Made by a program: the position numbers and the translations under genes | In this document: positions 50,566-59,986 of the stretch, one piece after another | Position numbering within the stretch: position 1 is the first letter of the stretch | Layout: every line of letters starts with the position of its first letter | Notes under the pieces: model-generated | The model's input: only the letters and a program-made list of their open reading frames with translations | What the model was told of the DNA's origin: nothing | Database searches by the model: none | Source: Chryseobacterium daecheongense | Lineage (GTDB): Bacteria > Bacteroidota > Bacteroidia > Flavobacteriales > Weeksellaceae | Length of the DNA stretch: 64,000 nt | Assembly (NCBI RefSeq): GCF_003729955.1 | Contig: NZ_RJTX01000001.1 | Span: 1,178,001-1,242,000 of the forward strand | Direction: 5' to 3'

Positions 50566-51188
50566 TCATTAATTACAGCAATCAGGTAATATTTCCCCCG
50601 GAATTCTTCAAAGACAAAACGAAGCGCTTTCCAATCCATTTCGCCATATTTTTCGGTCCCGTTGATGAAATTTTCGGTAAAATCGCTCTTAGGATATTGT
50701 TCCTTTATATTATTTAATGAATTTCCACTTCCCTGAATTTCGTTATAAGAAAATAGTGAACCTGTAAAATCTTTTGAAAATACCCATTTACTGAGAAATT
50801 CTTGAATGGTTGCTTTATAAGGATCGCCTGATCCGTCTAATGTTCCCCATGTGAAAATAGTTTTTGTAGGATAATATTTTTCAAAATCCGTTTTTGAAAA
50901 ATGCTTGTCTCCTCTTGGATCAACAAAAGCATACATGGAAAACCGCACTCCTTTTTCAGGATGTACGTGTTCGGCAAACCTCTTATAATCTTTGTTTTTT
51001 AAAGCCTGTAAAATCTCATCATTGGTCTTTTTCAGAATTTCCACTTTATTAATTAGAATTGCTGTGGAGTCTTTGAGGTCAACTTTAGTTTGAGGTACAG
51101 AATCTTTTTGATCATCAACAGGTTGATTAGATGCTTTTTTGCATGCAAAAACAGTAAGTGCAAGCAGAACTATAAATATTTTTTTCAT
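50550..51188 (-). CDS. Hypothetical lipoprotein
   Basis: This is a 212-residue lipoprotein when started at ATG 51188; a longer frame to 51230 adds a non-signal prefix. The signal MKKIFIVLLALTVFAC ends at Cys16. An unstructured Asp/Lys linker precedes a domain that begins EILKKTNDEILQALKNKDYKRFAEHVHPEKGVRFSMYAF and ends LRFVFEEFRGKYYLIAVINDQWTV. The HPEKGVRFS segment recurs in Bacteroidota lipoproteins. Function is unknown. Its 3' end overlaps the glycosyltransferase gene. Confidence 0.72.
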   Translation of the reverse strand: MKKIFIVLLALTVFACKKASNQPVDDQKDSVPQTKVDLKDSTAILINKVEILKKTNDEILQALKNKDYKRFAEHVHPEKGVRFSMYAFVDPRGDKHFSKTDFEKYYPTKTIFTWGTLDGSGDPYKATIQEFLSKWVFSKDFTGSLFSYNEIQGSGNSLNNIKEQYPKSDFTENFINGTEKYGEMDWKALRFVFEEFRGKYYLIAVINDQWTV

Positions 51189-51285
51189 TTGTGTATTACT
51201 TGGAGGGGAAACTACCAAAACTAATGCCATAAATATTCAGAGATAAGTTTTCTTATAAAATATAAATCTGATGTAAGCTTTTGAT

Positions 51286-51293
51286 TACATTTG
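51286..51293 (+). promoter_or_regulatory. -7 promoter box of the YpdA-type gene
   Basis: TACATTTG is followed by TAAC and the ATG at 51298. The 12-nt string ATTTGTAACATG is the same as at 919-930. The transcript should be leaderless or nearly so. Confidence 0.5.
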
Positions 51294-51297
51294 TAAC

Positions 51298-52260
51298 ATG
51301 GAAATTCTGGATATTCTTATTATCGGAGGCGGACCTATTGGGTTAAATTGTGCACTGGAAGCTCAAAAAAACAATCTTACTTATTTAATTGTAGAAAAAG
51401 GAACCATCGTTAATTCATTATATCATTATCCTCTCTACATGAGATTTTTCTCTACGGCTGAAAAACTGGAAATAGATGAAATTCCATTCATTTCGGCTGC
51501 TCCGAAACCAGGAAGACAGGAAGCTTTAGAGTATTATCAGGGTATTGCAAGACAGAAAAACATCAACATTCACTTGTATGAAAAGGTTTTGAAAGTATCA
51601 AAGAATAATGAAGTCTTTGAAATTGAAACATCAAAATCAACATACCTGGCCAACAATGTAATTATTTCCACCGGCTTTTATGATATCCCGAATATGATGA
51701 ATATTCCGGGAGAAAACCTACCGAAAGTACAACATTATTATACGGAACCATATCCTTACGCTAAACAGAAAGTTGTAGTAATAGGTTCCAGTAACTCTGC
51801 AGTGGATGCAGCCTTGGAAACCTATAGAAAAGGAGCGGAAGTAACGATGATCATTCGTGATTCGGGAATTTCCGAAAGTGTAAAATATTGGGTAAAACCT
51901 GATATTGAAAACAGGATTGCGGAAGGAAGTATCAAAGCGCACTTTAATGCTGAAATCATTGAAATTAAAGAGAATTCAGTTATTTTCAGAGACAAAGACG
52001 GGCAAACACATGAAATTGAAAATGATTTTGTTCTGGCGATGACAGGCTATCTTCCAGATTTTGATTTTTTAAGGAATTCAGGGATTGAATTACAGGGAGA
52101 AGGCCTGAATCCTTTCTACCATCCCGAAACTATGGAGACCAATATTCCCCATTTATATCTTGCGGGAGTGGTTTGCGGAGGGAAAGATACTCACCTTTGG
52201 TTTATTGAAAACTCTAGGGTTCATGCCGAGATGATTATAGGAAGTATACTTTCTAAATGA
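51298..52260 (+). CDS. YpdA-family bacillithiol disulfide reductase-like flavoprotein
   Basis: This 320-residue FAD-dependent oxidoreductase starts MEILDILIIGGGPIGLNCALEA (FAD Rossmann fold) and has a second dinucleotide-binding motif VVVIGSSNSAVDAALE near residue 160. The pattern and the C-terminal PHLYLAGVVCGGKDTHLWFIENSRVHAEMI match the YpdA family. YpdA reduces bacillithiol disulfide in Firmicutes; whether this organism makes bacillithiol is not visible here. There is no CxxC active site, as expected for YpdA. It ends 2 nt before the convergent TonB receptor gene. Confidence 0.88.
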   Translation: MEILDILIIGGGPIGLNCALEAQKNNLTYLIVEKGTIVNSLYHYPLYMRFFSTAEKLEIDEIPFISAAPKPGRQEALEYYQGIARQKNINIHLYEKVLKVSKNNEVFEIETSKSTYLANNVIISTGFYDIPNMMNIPGENLPKVQHYYTEPYPYAKQKVVVIGSSNSAVDAALETYRKGAEVTMIIRDSGISESVKYWVKPDIENRIAEGSIKAHFNAEIIEIKENSVIFRDKDGQTHEIENDFVLAMTGYLPDFDFLRNSGIELQGEGLNPFYHPETMETNIPHLYLAGVVCGGKDTHLWFIENSRVHAEMIIGSILSK

Positions 52261-52262
52261 TT

Positions 52263-54293
52263 TTAAAAATCCACTTTCATCCCAATTATAAAATTTCTTT
52301 TAGCGGCCGGATTGTAGAAGCGGTTGCCAAAAGCATTGATATCAAACCCTAATACATATTCCGTGTTATAAAGATTTTGAATTTGCAGGTATAGGTTCAG
52401 TTTGGTTTTCTCCATTTCTATAGGAACACTGAATTGAATATTTCCCACAAAGCTGGCTTCAGACCAAACAGAATTAGCATCATTCAAAGGCATTTTTGAG
52501 GTATAGAAATGAGAATAATCAACGGACAGCTTTCGAAAGAAGATGAAATTCAATAAACTGCTTATACTTGTAGCGGGAACACCTGTAAGATCATTTCCGG
52601 AAAAATCTTCCGTATTCTGTCTATAATTTTTAAACTTAAAATCGTAAAAGCTTCCTGAAAATCTAAATTTAAAATAGCTGAACAATTCGTTATGCAAATT
52701 AAACTTTTTCGATTCCAGAAGCACCTCAACACCTTTCTGCACCGTATTTCCCTGATTCACAAAATACTCCTGCCCCTTTTCATTCTGTCTTCTGACAATA
52801 GCATCTTTCATCCGGAAGTCAAAATAGCTTCCTTCTATAAAAATGGTATTTCTAAACTGTTTTCTGATCCCTACTTCTTTATTCCATCCATATTCCGGGC
52901 GAAGACTCAGATTGAATTCCTGATTGGAAGAGCGTATTTCTTCATTGGTAGGAGCTGAATTTCCTTTTCCTATTTTTCCTCTTACTGAAAATCCTTTTCC
53001 CAAAAGATAAGTGATTCCGAAATTGGGAAGCCATTGATTTTTAAAAGCAACTTTGCCCTCATCCGATGATGGATACATTCTTTCCCATTGATACACATTG
53101 GAATTCAAGCTTAAAGAGATATCTGTAAATAACTTGTCATTGAAATTCAATTTTTGTGATAGAAAGTAAAAGCCGGATCTGTAGGTAAGCTGGTCAAAAT
53201 TCTGTGGACTCCCTTCAAAACCCTTATTATTATCGTAGTTTTTGATCAGAATATGATTAATTCCACCTTCAAAACCCAATCTCCAGGCTGCTGTAATAGC
53301 ATTCCAGCTTTTTTCATAATTAACATGCGTTCTTACAGCAAAATTCTTTTCAAATCGGTTTTCATAATTGGTGATAAAAGGGTTTTCAAAATCCACATAA
53401 GAACCCTGAATCAAAATAAAATGAGAAATAGCCGGATTAAGAGCGTACTCATGGGAAATTCCTGCAAAAACCATTTTATTACGGATTCCTGCATCCTGTT
53501 CCTGGGCCCCCGGAAGTGTCGCTGTTGCCGGTCTTGCCTGCTTCCTGTTCATTTGCATTTGCTGCAAGGTTAATCCACCCGGAGTTTCATAATTAAGATC
53601 AGAAAGTAATAACATGGCATGAATCAACCCTTTTTCTGAGTACTGAAACCTGTCTTTTATGAAAACTTGTTTTCTTTCAACGGCAGATTGTTCTCTGTAA
53701 GAATCTGTCCTGTAATAATTCTGAAAAATCTCAAAAAAATGCTTCCCTGCTTGTTTTGAAAGGTTAAAATTTTGATTAAAAGCTCCATAGCTTCCCACAC
53801 TAAGATTTGCAGACAGCTGATCTGATTTTTTGGTCTGAAGAAGAACAGTTCCACCTGTCACAGCTCCATAATCTCCACTTTCAGGGCCTTTATAAATCTC
53901 CATTCTATCTATAAGTTCGGGAGAAATTATGTTGAAATAGGTATTTCCTGAAGCATCAGACAAAATAAAATCATCCAAGTACACTTTAATATTTCTCACT
54001 CCAAAAGGTGACCTCAACGTACTTCCCCTCAGAGAAATCCTGTAGCTTCCCGGAGAACGTTCTTCCATTCTGGCACCCGCAATCTGATTGAAGGATTCCA
54101 GCATTCTTTCCGGAGTATTCTGATTCAGAAGATTTTCTGAAACTACAGAAACCGACTTTGTGGAGGCCATAAAAGGTACCGGCTTTTTATACGCATCAAT
54201 TCTAACTTCCGAAATCAAGGTCGCGGAATCTTTTTCCTGGGAAAAGAAAAACGCACTACAAAGGATTAAAAACAAGGAAGAAACTTTCTGCAT
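52263..54293 (-). CDS. TonB-dependent outer-membrane receptor
   Basis: This 676-residue protein has a signal peptide MQKVSSLFLILCSAFFFSQ. The plug domain (about 35-150) contains PERMLESFNQIAGARMEERSPGSYRISLRGSTLRS, IKVYLDDFILSDASGNTYFN and DRMEIYKGPESGDYGAVTGGTVLLQT. A 22-strand beta barrel follows, ending in a C-terminal aromatic residue (MKVDF). It transports an unidentified ligand across the outer membrane with TonB-ExbBD energy. There is no carboxypeptidase-like extension. It is monocistronic by spacing; the cobalamin riboswitch at 24 kb is not near it. Confidence 0.93.
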   Translation of the reverse strand: MQKVSSLFLILCSAFFFSQEKDSATLISEVRIDAYKKPVPFMASTKSVSVVSENLLNQNTPERMLESFNQIAGARMEERSPGSYRISLRGSTLRSPFGVRNIKVYLDDFILSDASGNTYFNIISPELIDRMEIYKGPESGDYGAVTGGTVLLQTKKSDQLSANLSVGSYGAFNQNFNLSKQAGKHFFEIFQNYYRTDSYREQSAVERKQVFIKDRFQYSEKGLIHAMLLLSDLNYETPGGLTLQQMQMNRKQARPATATLPGAQEQDAGIRNKMVFAGISHEYALNPAISHFILIQGSYVDFENPFITNYENRFEKNFAVRTHVNYEKSWNAITAAWRLGFEGGINHILIKNYDNNKGFEGSPQNFDQLTYRSGFYFLSQKLNFNDKLFTDISLSLNSNVYQWERMYPSSDEGKVAFKNQWLPNFGITYLLGKGFSVRGKIGKGNSAPTNEEIRSSNQEFNLSLRPEYGWNKEVGIRKQFRNTIFIEGSYFDFRMKDAIVRRQNEKGQEYFVNQGNTVQKGVEVLLESKKFNLHNELFSYFKFRFSGSFYDFKFKNYRQNTEDFSGNDLTGVPATSISSLLNFIFFRKLSVDYSHFYTSKMPLNDANSVWSEASFVGNIQFSVPIEMEKTKLNLYLQIQNLYNTEYVLGFDINAFGNRFYNPAAKRNFIIGMKVDF

Positions 54294-54296
54294 GAG

Positions 54297-54326
54297 TAGA
54301 AGTTAGAATTAGAGACCAAAAGTTAG
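54297..54326. repeat. TAGAAGTTAGAA-type repeat half-element
   Basis: TAGAAGTTAGAATTAGAG with a following AAAGTTAG matches the arm of the 12984-13090 repeat. It lies between the TonB receptor and MFS genes. Confidence 0.45.
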
Positions 54327-54371
54327 TGAAAATTATGCTACCGATTCTATGAGTTTAGACAAGATTCATTT

Positions 54372-54410
54372 GAAAAAAAAGTTACGAACATTGACATCCG
54401 TAACTTCTTT
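54372..54410 (-). terminator. Terminator after the MFS gene
   Basis: On the minus strand AAGTTACG and CGTAACTT form an 8-bp stem with a 12-nt loop, followed by eight T. It lies 8 nt after the MFS stop codon. Confidence 0.8.
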
Positions 54411-54417
54411 TTTACAT

Positions 54418-55647
54418 TCAGCTTCTAGCTTCTTCTTTATCTTTCAGCATCCACGGAATAATAAAGTAAAAGGCCCCTGCAATAAGAACCGACAAAGCTC
54501 CTGTCCCGATCCATAAAACCTCAAATCCAAGCTTATCCGCAATCATGGTTCCTAGATAAGGAGTAATGATGAATGCAATAGAAAATGAGATCCCGTTAAG
54601 TCCCATATAAGCTCCTTTATTATTTTTCCCTGATCGCAAAGCTGTAATCGTAGACATAAAAGGTAAGGTCCAAATCTCTCCGATACATAATAAAGTCATG
54701 GAAATCACCAAGGTAATTATGCTGTAATCAAAGCCTAACATAGCGTACGAAAAACCACATAAAAAAGTTCCGATGAGCATAGTAAAAGCCAGGGTAAAAT
54801 ATTTCTCCGCTATCTGTACCAAGGACATTTCCAGCAATACGATCAGAAAACCGCTGTAGGCCAATATATATCCAATATTTTGCTGACTCAGGTGTGCGGT
54901 GTCCTTATAAAATATCGTCAATGTACTGAATAGCTGGAAAAAGCATATCGAAAACAGCATACAAAAGACACAATAGATCAAAAACTTATGGTCCCGATAA
55001 GGTGAACTTTCTTTGGTAACCAATTTAGCTTCTTTTACTTTTTTTGCTTTGGCTACTGCCAGCTTATTTCGTTTTCCAAAGAACCAGATATATAATAAGC
55101 CCGCCAACAAAGCTCCTAAAGCATTGCTGTAAAATAAAAACTCATACGAGATAGCAGACAAAATACCGCCTAACGCAGGCCCGATTGAAAATCCTAAATT
55201 GATGGCCATACGGTTTAATGAAAAAGCTCTGGTAATGTTTTCAGGCTTTGCATATTTGGTGATGGCCACGGAGTTGGCAGGACGAAAAGACTCACTTACA
55301 ATACTTTGCGCCAGAATAATGCCCGCCAGTCCCGCTTCTGTCGTAAAAAGCGGAATCAAACAAAATAGCGGTACACTCAACAGTAAGCTCAGACTTTGTA
55401 CACGATACTCTCCAATACGGTCAGTAATCATACCTCCTAACCAGGAACCGATTACGGATCCTATTCCGAAAAAGCTCAGAATAATTCCTGAATTCTCAAT
55501 GCTGAAATGCAAATGGGCCGTCATATATACTCCTAAAAACGGAAGTACCATAGACCCGGAACGGTTGATGAGCATTACCAGTGCCAACATCCAACTTTCC
55601 TGAGAAAGTCCTTTAAATGAACTTGCATATATATGTAATAGTTTCAC
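54418..55647 (-). CDS. Major facilitator superfamily transporter
   Basis: This 409-residue membrane protein has 12 predicted helices. The loop GSVIGSWLGGMITDRIGEYRVQ is the classic MFS motif (GxxxDRxGRR-like) between helices 2 and 3. The central segment NKLAVAKAKKVKEAKLVTKES is the cytoplasmic loop between the two halves. It is likely a drug or metabolite exporter; the substrate is unknown. The gene is transcribed alone and has its own terminator. Confidence 0.92.
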   Translation of the reverse strand: MKLLHIYASSFKGLSQESWMLALVMLINRSGSMVLPFLGVYMTAHLHFSIENSGIILSFFGIGSVIGSWLGGMITDRIGEYRVQSLSLLLSVPLFCLIPLFTTEAGLAGIILAQSIVSESFRPANSVAITKYAKPENITRAFSLNRMAINLGFSIGPALGGILSAISYEFLFYSNALGALLAGLLYIWFFGKRNKLAVAKAKKVKEAKLVTKESSPYRDHKFLIYCVFCMLFSICFFQLFSTLTIFYKDTAHLSQQNIGYILAYSGFLIVLLEMSLVQIAEKYFTLAFTMLIGTFLCGFSYAMLGFDYSIITLVISMTLLCIGEIWTLPFMSTITALRSGKNNKGAYMGLNGISFSIAFIITPYLGTMIADKLGFEVLWIGTGALSVLIAGAFYFIIPWMLKDKEEARS

Positions 55648-55703
55648 AATTTTTAATGTTTAGTTTTAATATTATTTGATTTTGGTGTGTTTTATCCTTA
55701 CTG

Positions 55704-55740
55704 AAGAAAAAAACAGGGCCTATAAATAAGCCCTGTCCTT
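55704..55740 (-). terminator. Terminator after glnS
   Basis: On the minus strand ACAGGG and CCCTGT flank an AT-rich loop and are followed by about eight T (55705-55712 on the plus strand as A). It lies 26 nt after the glnS stop codon. Confidence 0.8.
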
Positions 55741-55765
55741 TATTATATATTAATATAAATAGATT

Positions 55766-57439
55766 TTACTCCGGCTTATAAGAGTCTTTTAACGTTACTG
55801 TACGATTGAATACCAAATTGGTATCCGTAGAATCCTGATCTTTCGTAAAATACCCGATTCTCTGGAACTGAAGAGGTTCCCCAACTGCCACATCTTTTAA
55901 ACTAGGCTCAGCAAATCCTTGAACAATAGTCATTGATTCCGGATTGATGAAGTTTAAGAAGTCCACATCCTTTTCTGCATCAGGTTGTTCTACCGTGAAT
56001 AACTTATCAATAATTCTCACTTCTACAGGCAAGGCATGTTTAGCAGACACCCAGTGCAGCGTTCCTTTTACTTTTCTTAAGCTTTCTTCTGTTCCGCTTC
56101 CTGACTTACTTTTCTCATCATATGTTGCATAAATGGTTGTAATTTCACCATTCTCATCCTTCTCTACTCTTTCTGCTTTGATGATGTAAGCAGATTTTAA
56201 ACGGACTTCACCGCCTAATTTTAATCTGAAAAATTTATTGTTCGCTTCTTCTTTGAAGTCTTCACGTTCAATATATAATTCTCTGGAGAACGGAATTTCT
56301 CTTGTTCCCGCATTTTCCTGCTCAGGATTATTTTCGGTTTCCACCCATTCTTCCTTACCTTCAGGATAGTTCTCAATCACTAATTTGACAGGATCCACTA
56401 CTGTCATAACACGTTTTGCGACTTTATTCAAGTCTTCACGTACGCAGAATTCAAGCAGCTGAAGCTCAATAAGGTTTTCTCTTTTGGCAACGCCCACTTT
56501 TTCAATAAAATTCCTGATAGAAGTCGGAGTGAAACCTCTTCTTCTCATTCCTGAAATCGTAGGCATTCTTGGATCATCCCAACCGGTCACCACCTTTTCA
56601 GCCACAAGTCTTTGCAGTTTTCTTTTGGAAGTGATCATATAGGAAACATTCATCCTTGCAAATTCTCTTTGCTTTGGTGCTACCTTATTTTCATCGTAAA
56701 CTTGTTCCAAATACCAATTATACAGCGGCCTGTGGTTTTCAAACTCCAAAGAGCATAATGAATGAGATACTTGCTCCAGATAATCTGATTCTCCGTGAGC
56801 CCAGTCATACATCGGATAAATTTTCCATGCTGTTCCCGTTCTATGATGTGGTCTTTTTAAAATCCTGTACATCACAGGGTCACGCATATTCATATTAGGA
56901 GAAAGCATATCGATTTTGGCACGAAGAGACATTGAGCCTTCCTCAAATTCCCCATTTTTCATCCTTTCGAATAAATCTAATGATTCTTCAACAGGACGGT
57001 TTCTGTATGGAGATTCTATTCCCGGTTCTGTAGGATTCTTTCTTTGTTCCGTGATCACTTCGGACGGTTGCTCATCTACGTAAGCTTTTCCTTCTTTGAT
57101 CATTTGAACGGCCCATTCATAAAGCTGCTGGAAGTAGTCGGATGCATACAATTCTTTATCCCACTTGAAACCCAACCATTCAACGTCTTTCTTGATAGAA
57201 TCTACGAACTCCTGCTCTTCTTTTTCAGGGTTCGTATCGTCGAAACGAAGGTTTACAGGGGCATTGTATTTTTCACCCAAACCGAAGTTGATGCAGATGG
57301 CTTTAGTATGCCCTACATGCAGATAACCATTGGGTTCAGGTGGAAAACGGAAACGGATCTGATCTTTATTCAAACCGTTTGCCAAGTCATCTTCAATAAT
57401 TTGCTCAATAAAATTGAGTGATTTTTTTTCTTCTTCCAT
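55766..57439 (-). CDS. glnS: Glutaminyl-tRNA synthetase
   Basis: This 557-residue class I synthetase has the HIGH motif PPEPNGYLHVGHTKAICINFGL (about 33-54), DDTNPEKEEQEFVDSI and the KMSKS-like MITSKRKLQRL. The C-terminal part (about 340-557) is the beta-barrel anticodon-binding region. It charges tRNA-Gln directly, as in organisms without the indirect Asn/Gln amidation route for Gln. No fused YqeY domain is present. Upstream, TAACTTTG on the minus strand is a plausible -7 box. Confidence 0.96.
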   Translation of the reverse strand: MEEEKKSLNFIEQIIEDDLANGLNKDQIRFRFPPEPNGYLHVGHTKAICINFGLGEKYNAPVNLRFDDTNPEKEEQEFVDSIKKDVEWLGFKWDKELYASDYFQQLYEWAVQMIKEGKAYVDEQPSEVITEQRKNPTEPGIESPYRNRPVEESLDLFERMKNGEFEEGSMSLRAKIDMLSPNMNMRDPVMYRILKRPHHRTGTAWKIYPMYDWAHGESDYLEQVSHSLCSLEFENHRPLYNWYLEQVYDENKVAPKQREFARMNVSYMITSKRKLQRLVAEKVVTGWDDPRMPTISGMRRRGFTPTSIRNFIEKVGVAKRENLIELQLLEFCVREDLNKVAKRVMTVVDPVKLVIENYPEGKEEWVETENNPEQENAGTREIPFSRELYIEREDFKEEANNKFFRLKLGGEVRLKSAYIIKAERVEKDENGEITTIYATYDEKSKSGSGTEESLRKVKGTLHWVSAKHALPVEVRIIDKLFTVEQPDAEKDVDFLNFINPESMTIVQGFAEPSLKDVAVGEPLQFQRIGYFTKDQDSTDTNLVFNRTVTLKDSYKPE

Positions 57440-57593
57440 TACGTTCGCTTTATTTTATGCAAAAAAAGTTTCACAAAGTTATGGAAAATTTAGGGTTTAC
57501 GAAAGTGATAATTTTAAGGTTCAATGGTTTATTATTCAATATTTTTTCCGAAATTTCGCCCAACTAAAACTAACTGACCTTAAACCGACAAAC

Positions 57594-58724
57594 ATGGCTG
57601 TTTATATACTCAGCAATAGGAAAATCGTTCGCCATAAAGGCGAAAAAGTAGATTCATTTTCCAATGATGAATACTCCATTCCTAATTTCAGGATCGCAAA
57701 GTGTGATTTTGACGGTTATAAGGAACCAACCGCTCAAGCCCAAAAGAAAAAAGATTACACCAACCGAAATATTTTAAACTATAAACTTTTTTCAGAGCCT
57801 GAAAAACAAGGTTATGAAGAAGTTTTGGAGGTTTTACTGAGCGAAAAAGGCAATAAAAAATCCAATCTGACAGCTAATAATTTAGGCGGAACCCAAAGGT
57901 TATTTTATGAATTATACAAAAACATGTCTTCCACCAAACTGAGAAGTGATGTTTTAATATTTATTCATGGGTATGCGTATGATTTCGATGATGAATTAAA
58001 AGCGATCATTGATCTTAAAAAATTATTCATTGATAATCCCGAATCTCCGATTGAGCATATTTTGTTTGTAAGCTGGCCGGCTTCAAGCAGCATTGTTCCA
58101 TTAACTTATTTTGATGATAAGGCAGCAAGTATCAATTCCGGAAATTCTTTAATGAGATTGTTTTATTTCTATACTCAATTTTTGAAGGATATTTTTTCCA
58201 ACAAGGTTCTTACTCCATGTAATCAGAGAATTCATATCATAGCCCACTCTATGGGAAACAGAGTGCTTCAAAGTATGTTGTACAGCCTTAAGCGGGAAAA
58301 TATAGTACGGGTAATCGACCAGGTTTTATTGTTGAATGCTGATGTTTCTTATAAAGTCTTTGAAGATTCTGAAGACTCTTTTAATAAGCTTCCATTGCTG
58401 TCTAACAGGGTTTCCATTTATCTCAACAGAAAGGATGCCATTTTAGGAATATCGCAGTTCACTAAGAACATTCTCACTCCGCGGCTTGGAAAGAACGGCC
58501 CAAGTAATATTGATCATTTTAAAGATATTGTTTCTATTATTGACTGTACCTTTATTGAAGATGATCTGTTAAACACCTTGAAATTTGATGTAGGAAATCA
58601 TTGGGGATATTTATCCAGCTCACAGGTTCAAAGAGATATTTTTCAAAACCTGAACGGAATAGACAGAAACCTGATAACCAACCGATTAAAAAACAACGAA
58701 AACATATTCACAATTATTTCCTAA
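57594..58724 (+). CDS. Alpha/beta hydrolase (DUF900-like)
   Basis: This 376-residue protein is started at ATG 57594 (MAVYILSNRKIVRH); the longer frame to 57414 overlaps the glnS 5' end and is rejected. A VLIFIHGYAYDFDDEL segment and the nucleophile elbow HIIAHSMGNRVLQSM match the DUF900 type of alpha/beta hydrolase, with an acid in ADVSYKVFEDSED and a candidate His near FDVGNHWGYL. It may be a lipase or esterase; the substrate is unknown. It is monocistronic. Confidence 0.83.
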   Translation: MAVYILSNRKIVRHKGEKVDSFSNDEYSIPNFRIAKCDFDGYKEPTAQAQKKKDYTNRNILNYKLFSEPEKQGYEEVLEVLLSEKGNKKSNLTANNLGGTQRLFYELYKNMSSTKLRSDVLIFIHGYAYDFDDELKAIIDLKKLFIDNPESPIEHILFVSWPASSSIVPLTYFDDKAASINSGNSLMRLFYFYTQFLKDIFSNKVLTPCNQRIHIIAHSMGNRVLQSMLYSLKRENIVRVIDQVLLLNADVSYKVFEDSEDSFNKLPLLSNRVSIYLNRKDAILGISQFTKNILTPRLGKNGPSNIDHFKDIVSIIDCTFIEDDLLNTLKFDVGNHWGYLSSSQVQRDIFQNLNGIDRNLITNRLKNNENIFTIIS

Positions 58725-58838
58725 CGAATTATTAATTAAAATTTAATTAATGAAGATGTGTGTTAAAGTTAAAATTAATAATGCAAAATGGCATAAAGAT
58801 TGTAAGTCTTCACATAGGGAAATACTAAATTTTTTATC

Positions 58839-58916
58839 ATGGAAAAAGTAAAAAAAACGTTTTCTCATATATTGACATATATTAAGAAAACTATTTTCGT
58901 AAAAGACGTGATTTAA
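58839..58916 (+). CDS. Possible 25-residue basic peptide
   Basis: ATG 58839 opens a 25-residue frame with many Lys, beginning MEKVKKTFSHILTYIKK. It lies in the 239-nt gap before menC. There is no promoter, ribosome-binding site or family match. The overlapping minus-strand frame 58743-58946 is considered a shadow. Confidence 0.2.
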   Translation: MEKVKKTFSHILTYIKKTIFVKDVI

Positions 58917-58963
58917 TTTAATTACACAGAGTGAAAGTAAGTACAAACAAAAAAACTAACAAC

Positions 58964-59986
58964 CTATTCGATCCTAAAAATACTATTTAAGAAAAAAAGT
59001 TCTTCACCTTGTAAAACTAATTGACTGTCAAAGTTATTAGTAAAAAGACCTCCTGTACCTAAACCTTGAGGCATTTTGTTGTCCTTGGTATAGGTATACT
59101 GAGCAATAGCATTCAGTCCTATATTACTTTCTAATGCGGAAGTGATCCACCATCCTATTTCCTGCTTTTCGGCAAGAGAAATCCATTCATCCGAACCCGC
59201 GAAACCTCCTACAAGTGAAGGTTTTAAAATAATATATTGAGGAGATATAGCCTCCAAAAGCTTTTTCTTATCAGCCAGCTCAATGATTCCGATCAATTCT
59301 TCGTCCAGAGCAATCGGAGTTGGAGTTTTTGAGCATAATGCAGCCATATCCTTCCAGTTTCCGGCTTTTATGGGTTGTTCGATGGAATGAATCTGCAGAT
59401 CGGCAAGCTGTTGTAAAACGATCTTTGCTTCATCTGTAGTAAATCCGCCATTCGCATCGACACGAAGCTCCAGCTTTTCTTTTGAGAATTTGGCTCTCAG
59501 TTTTTGGAGAATCTCATGTTCGGATTTCCAGTCAACTCCAATTTTCAATTTAATACAATGAAAACCCTTATTCAGTTTATCCTGGATCTGTTCTTCCATG
59601 TATCCGATATCTCCCATCCAGATCAAACCGTTGATGATAATTGGAGATGTGCCTTCTGTAAATTCGCTTGGAAAGTAAAGATGATCACCATATTTCAAAT
59701 TCAATACAGCTTGTTCATATCCGAACCAAATCGAAGGAAACTCTTTTAACTCTTCTTGTAGAAACTCTCTTTCTTCATGAATATTTTCACAAAGCCATTG
59801 CAGTTTTTCTTCATAATCCCGTCTGTCATCAAAACTTAATCCCCGAAAAACCGCACACTCTCCTATTCCCTTATTTTCATTTGCTGAAATCTCAAGAATA
59901 AATGTCTCTTTTTCATACAAAACGCCTCGAGATGTTCCACTCGGGCGTTTGAATTGTAATAAATATCTGAAATATTTTGCTGTCAT
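58964..59986 (-). CDS. menC: o-Succinylbenzoate synthase
   Basis: This 340-residue enolase-superfamily enzyme has GFHCIKLKIGVDWKSE (catalytic Lys), ELRVDANGGFTTDEA (metal Asp), HSIEQPIKAGNW (metal Glu), PIALDEELIGI (metal Asp) and QYIILKPSLVGGFAGSDEW (second Lys). The pattern matches MenC, which makes o-succinylbenzoate for menaquinone. Its ATG overlaps the stop of fbp by one base. No other men gene adjoins it. Confidence 0.9.
   Translation of the reverse strand: MTAKYFRYLLQFKRPSGTSRGVLYEKETFILEISANENKGIGECAVFRGLSFDDRRDYEEKLQWLCENIHEEREFLQEELKEFPSIWFGYEQAVLNLKYGDHLYFPSEFTEGTSPIIINGLIWMGDIGYMEEQIQDKLNKGFHCIKLKIGVDWKSEHEILQKLRAKFSKEKLELRVDANGGFTTDEAKIVLQQLADLQIHSIEQPIKAGNWKDMAALCSKTPTPIALDEELIGIIELADKKKLLEAISPQYIILKPSLVGGFAGSDEWISLAEKQEIGWWITSALESNIGLNAIAQYTYTKDNKMPQGLGTGGLFTNNFDSQLVLQGEELFFLNSIFRIE

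Noticed and set aside
57414..57593. N-terminal extension of the DUF900-like hydrolase
   Set aside because: It overlaps the start of glnS on the other strand, is AT-rich and not protein-like; ATG 57594 gives a normal start.
58743..58946. Minus-strand frame of 67 residues before menC
   Set aside because: Low complexity and Phe/Leu-rich, with no promoter or homologue; taken as chance in AT-rich DNA.
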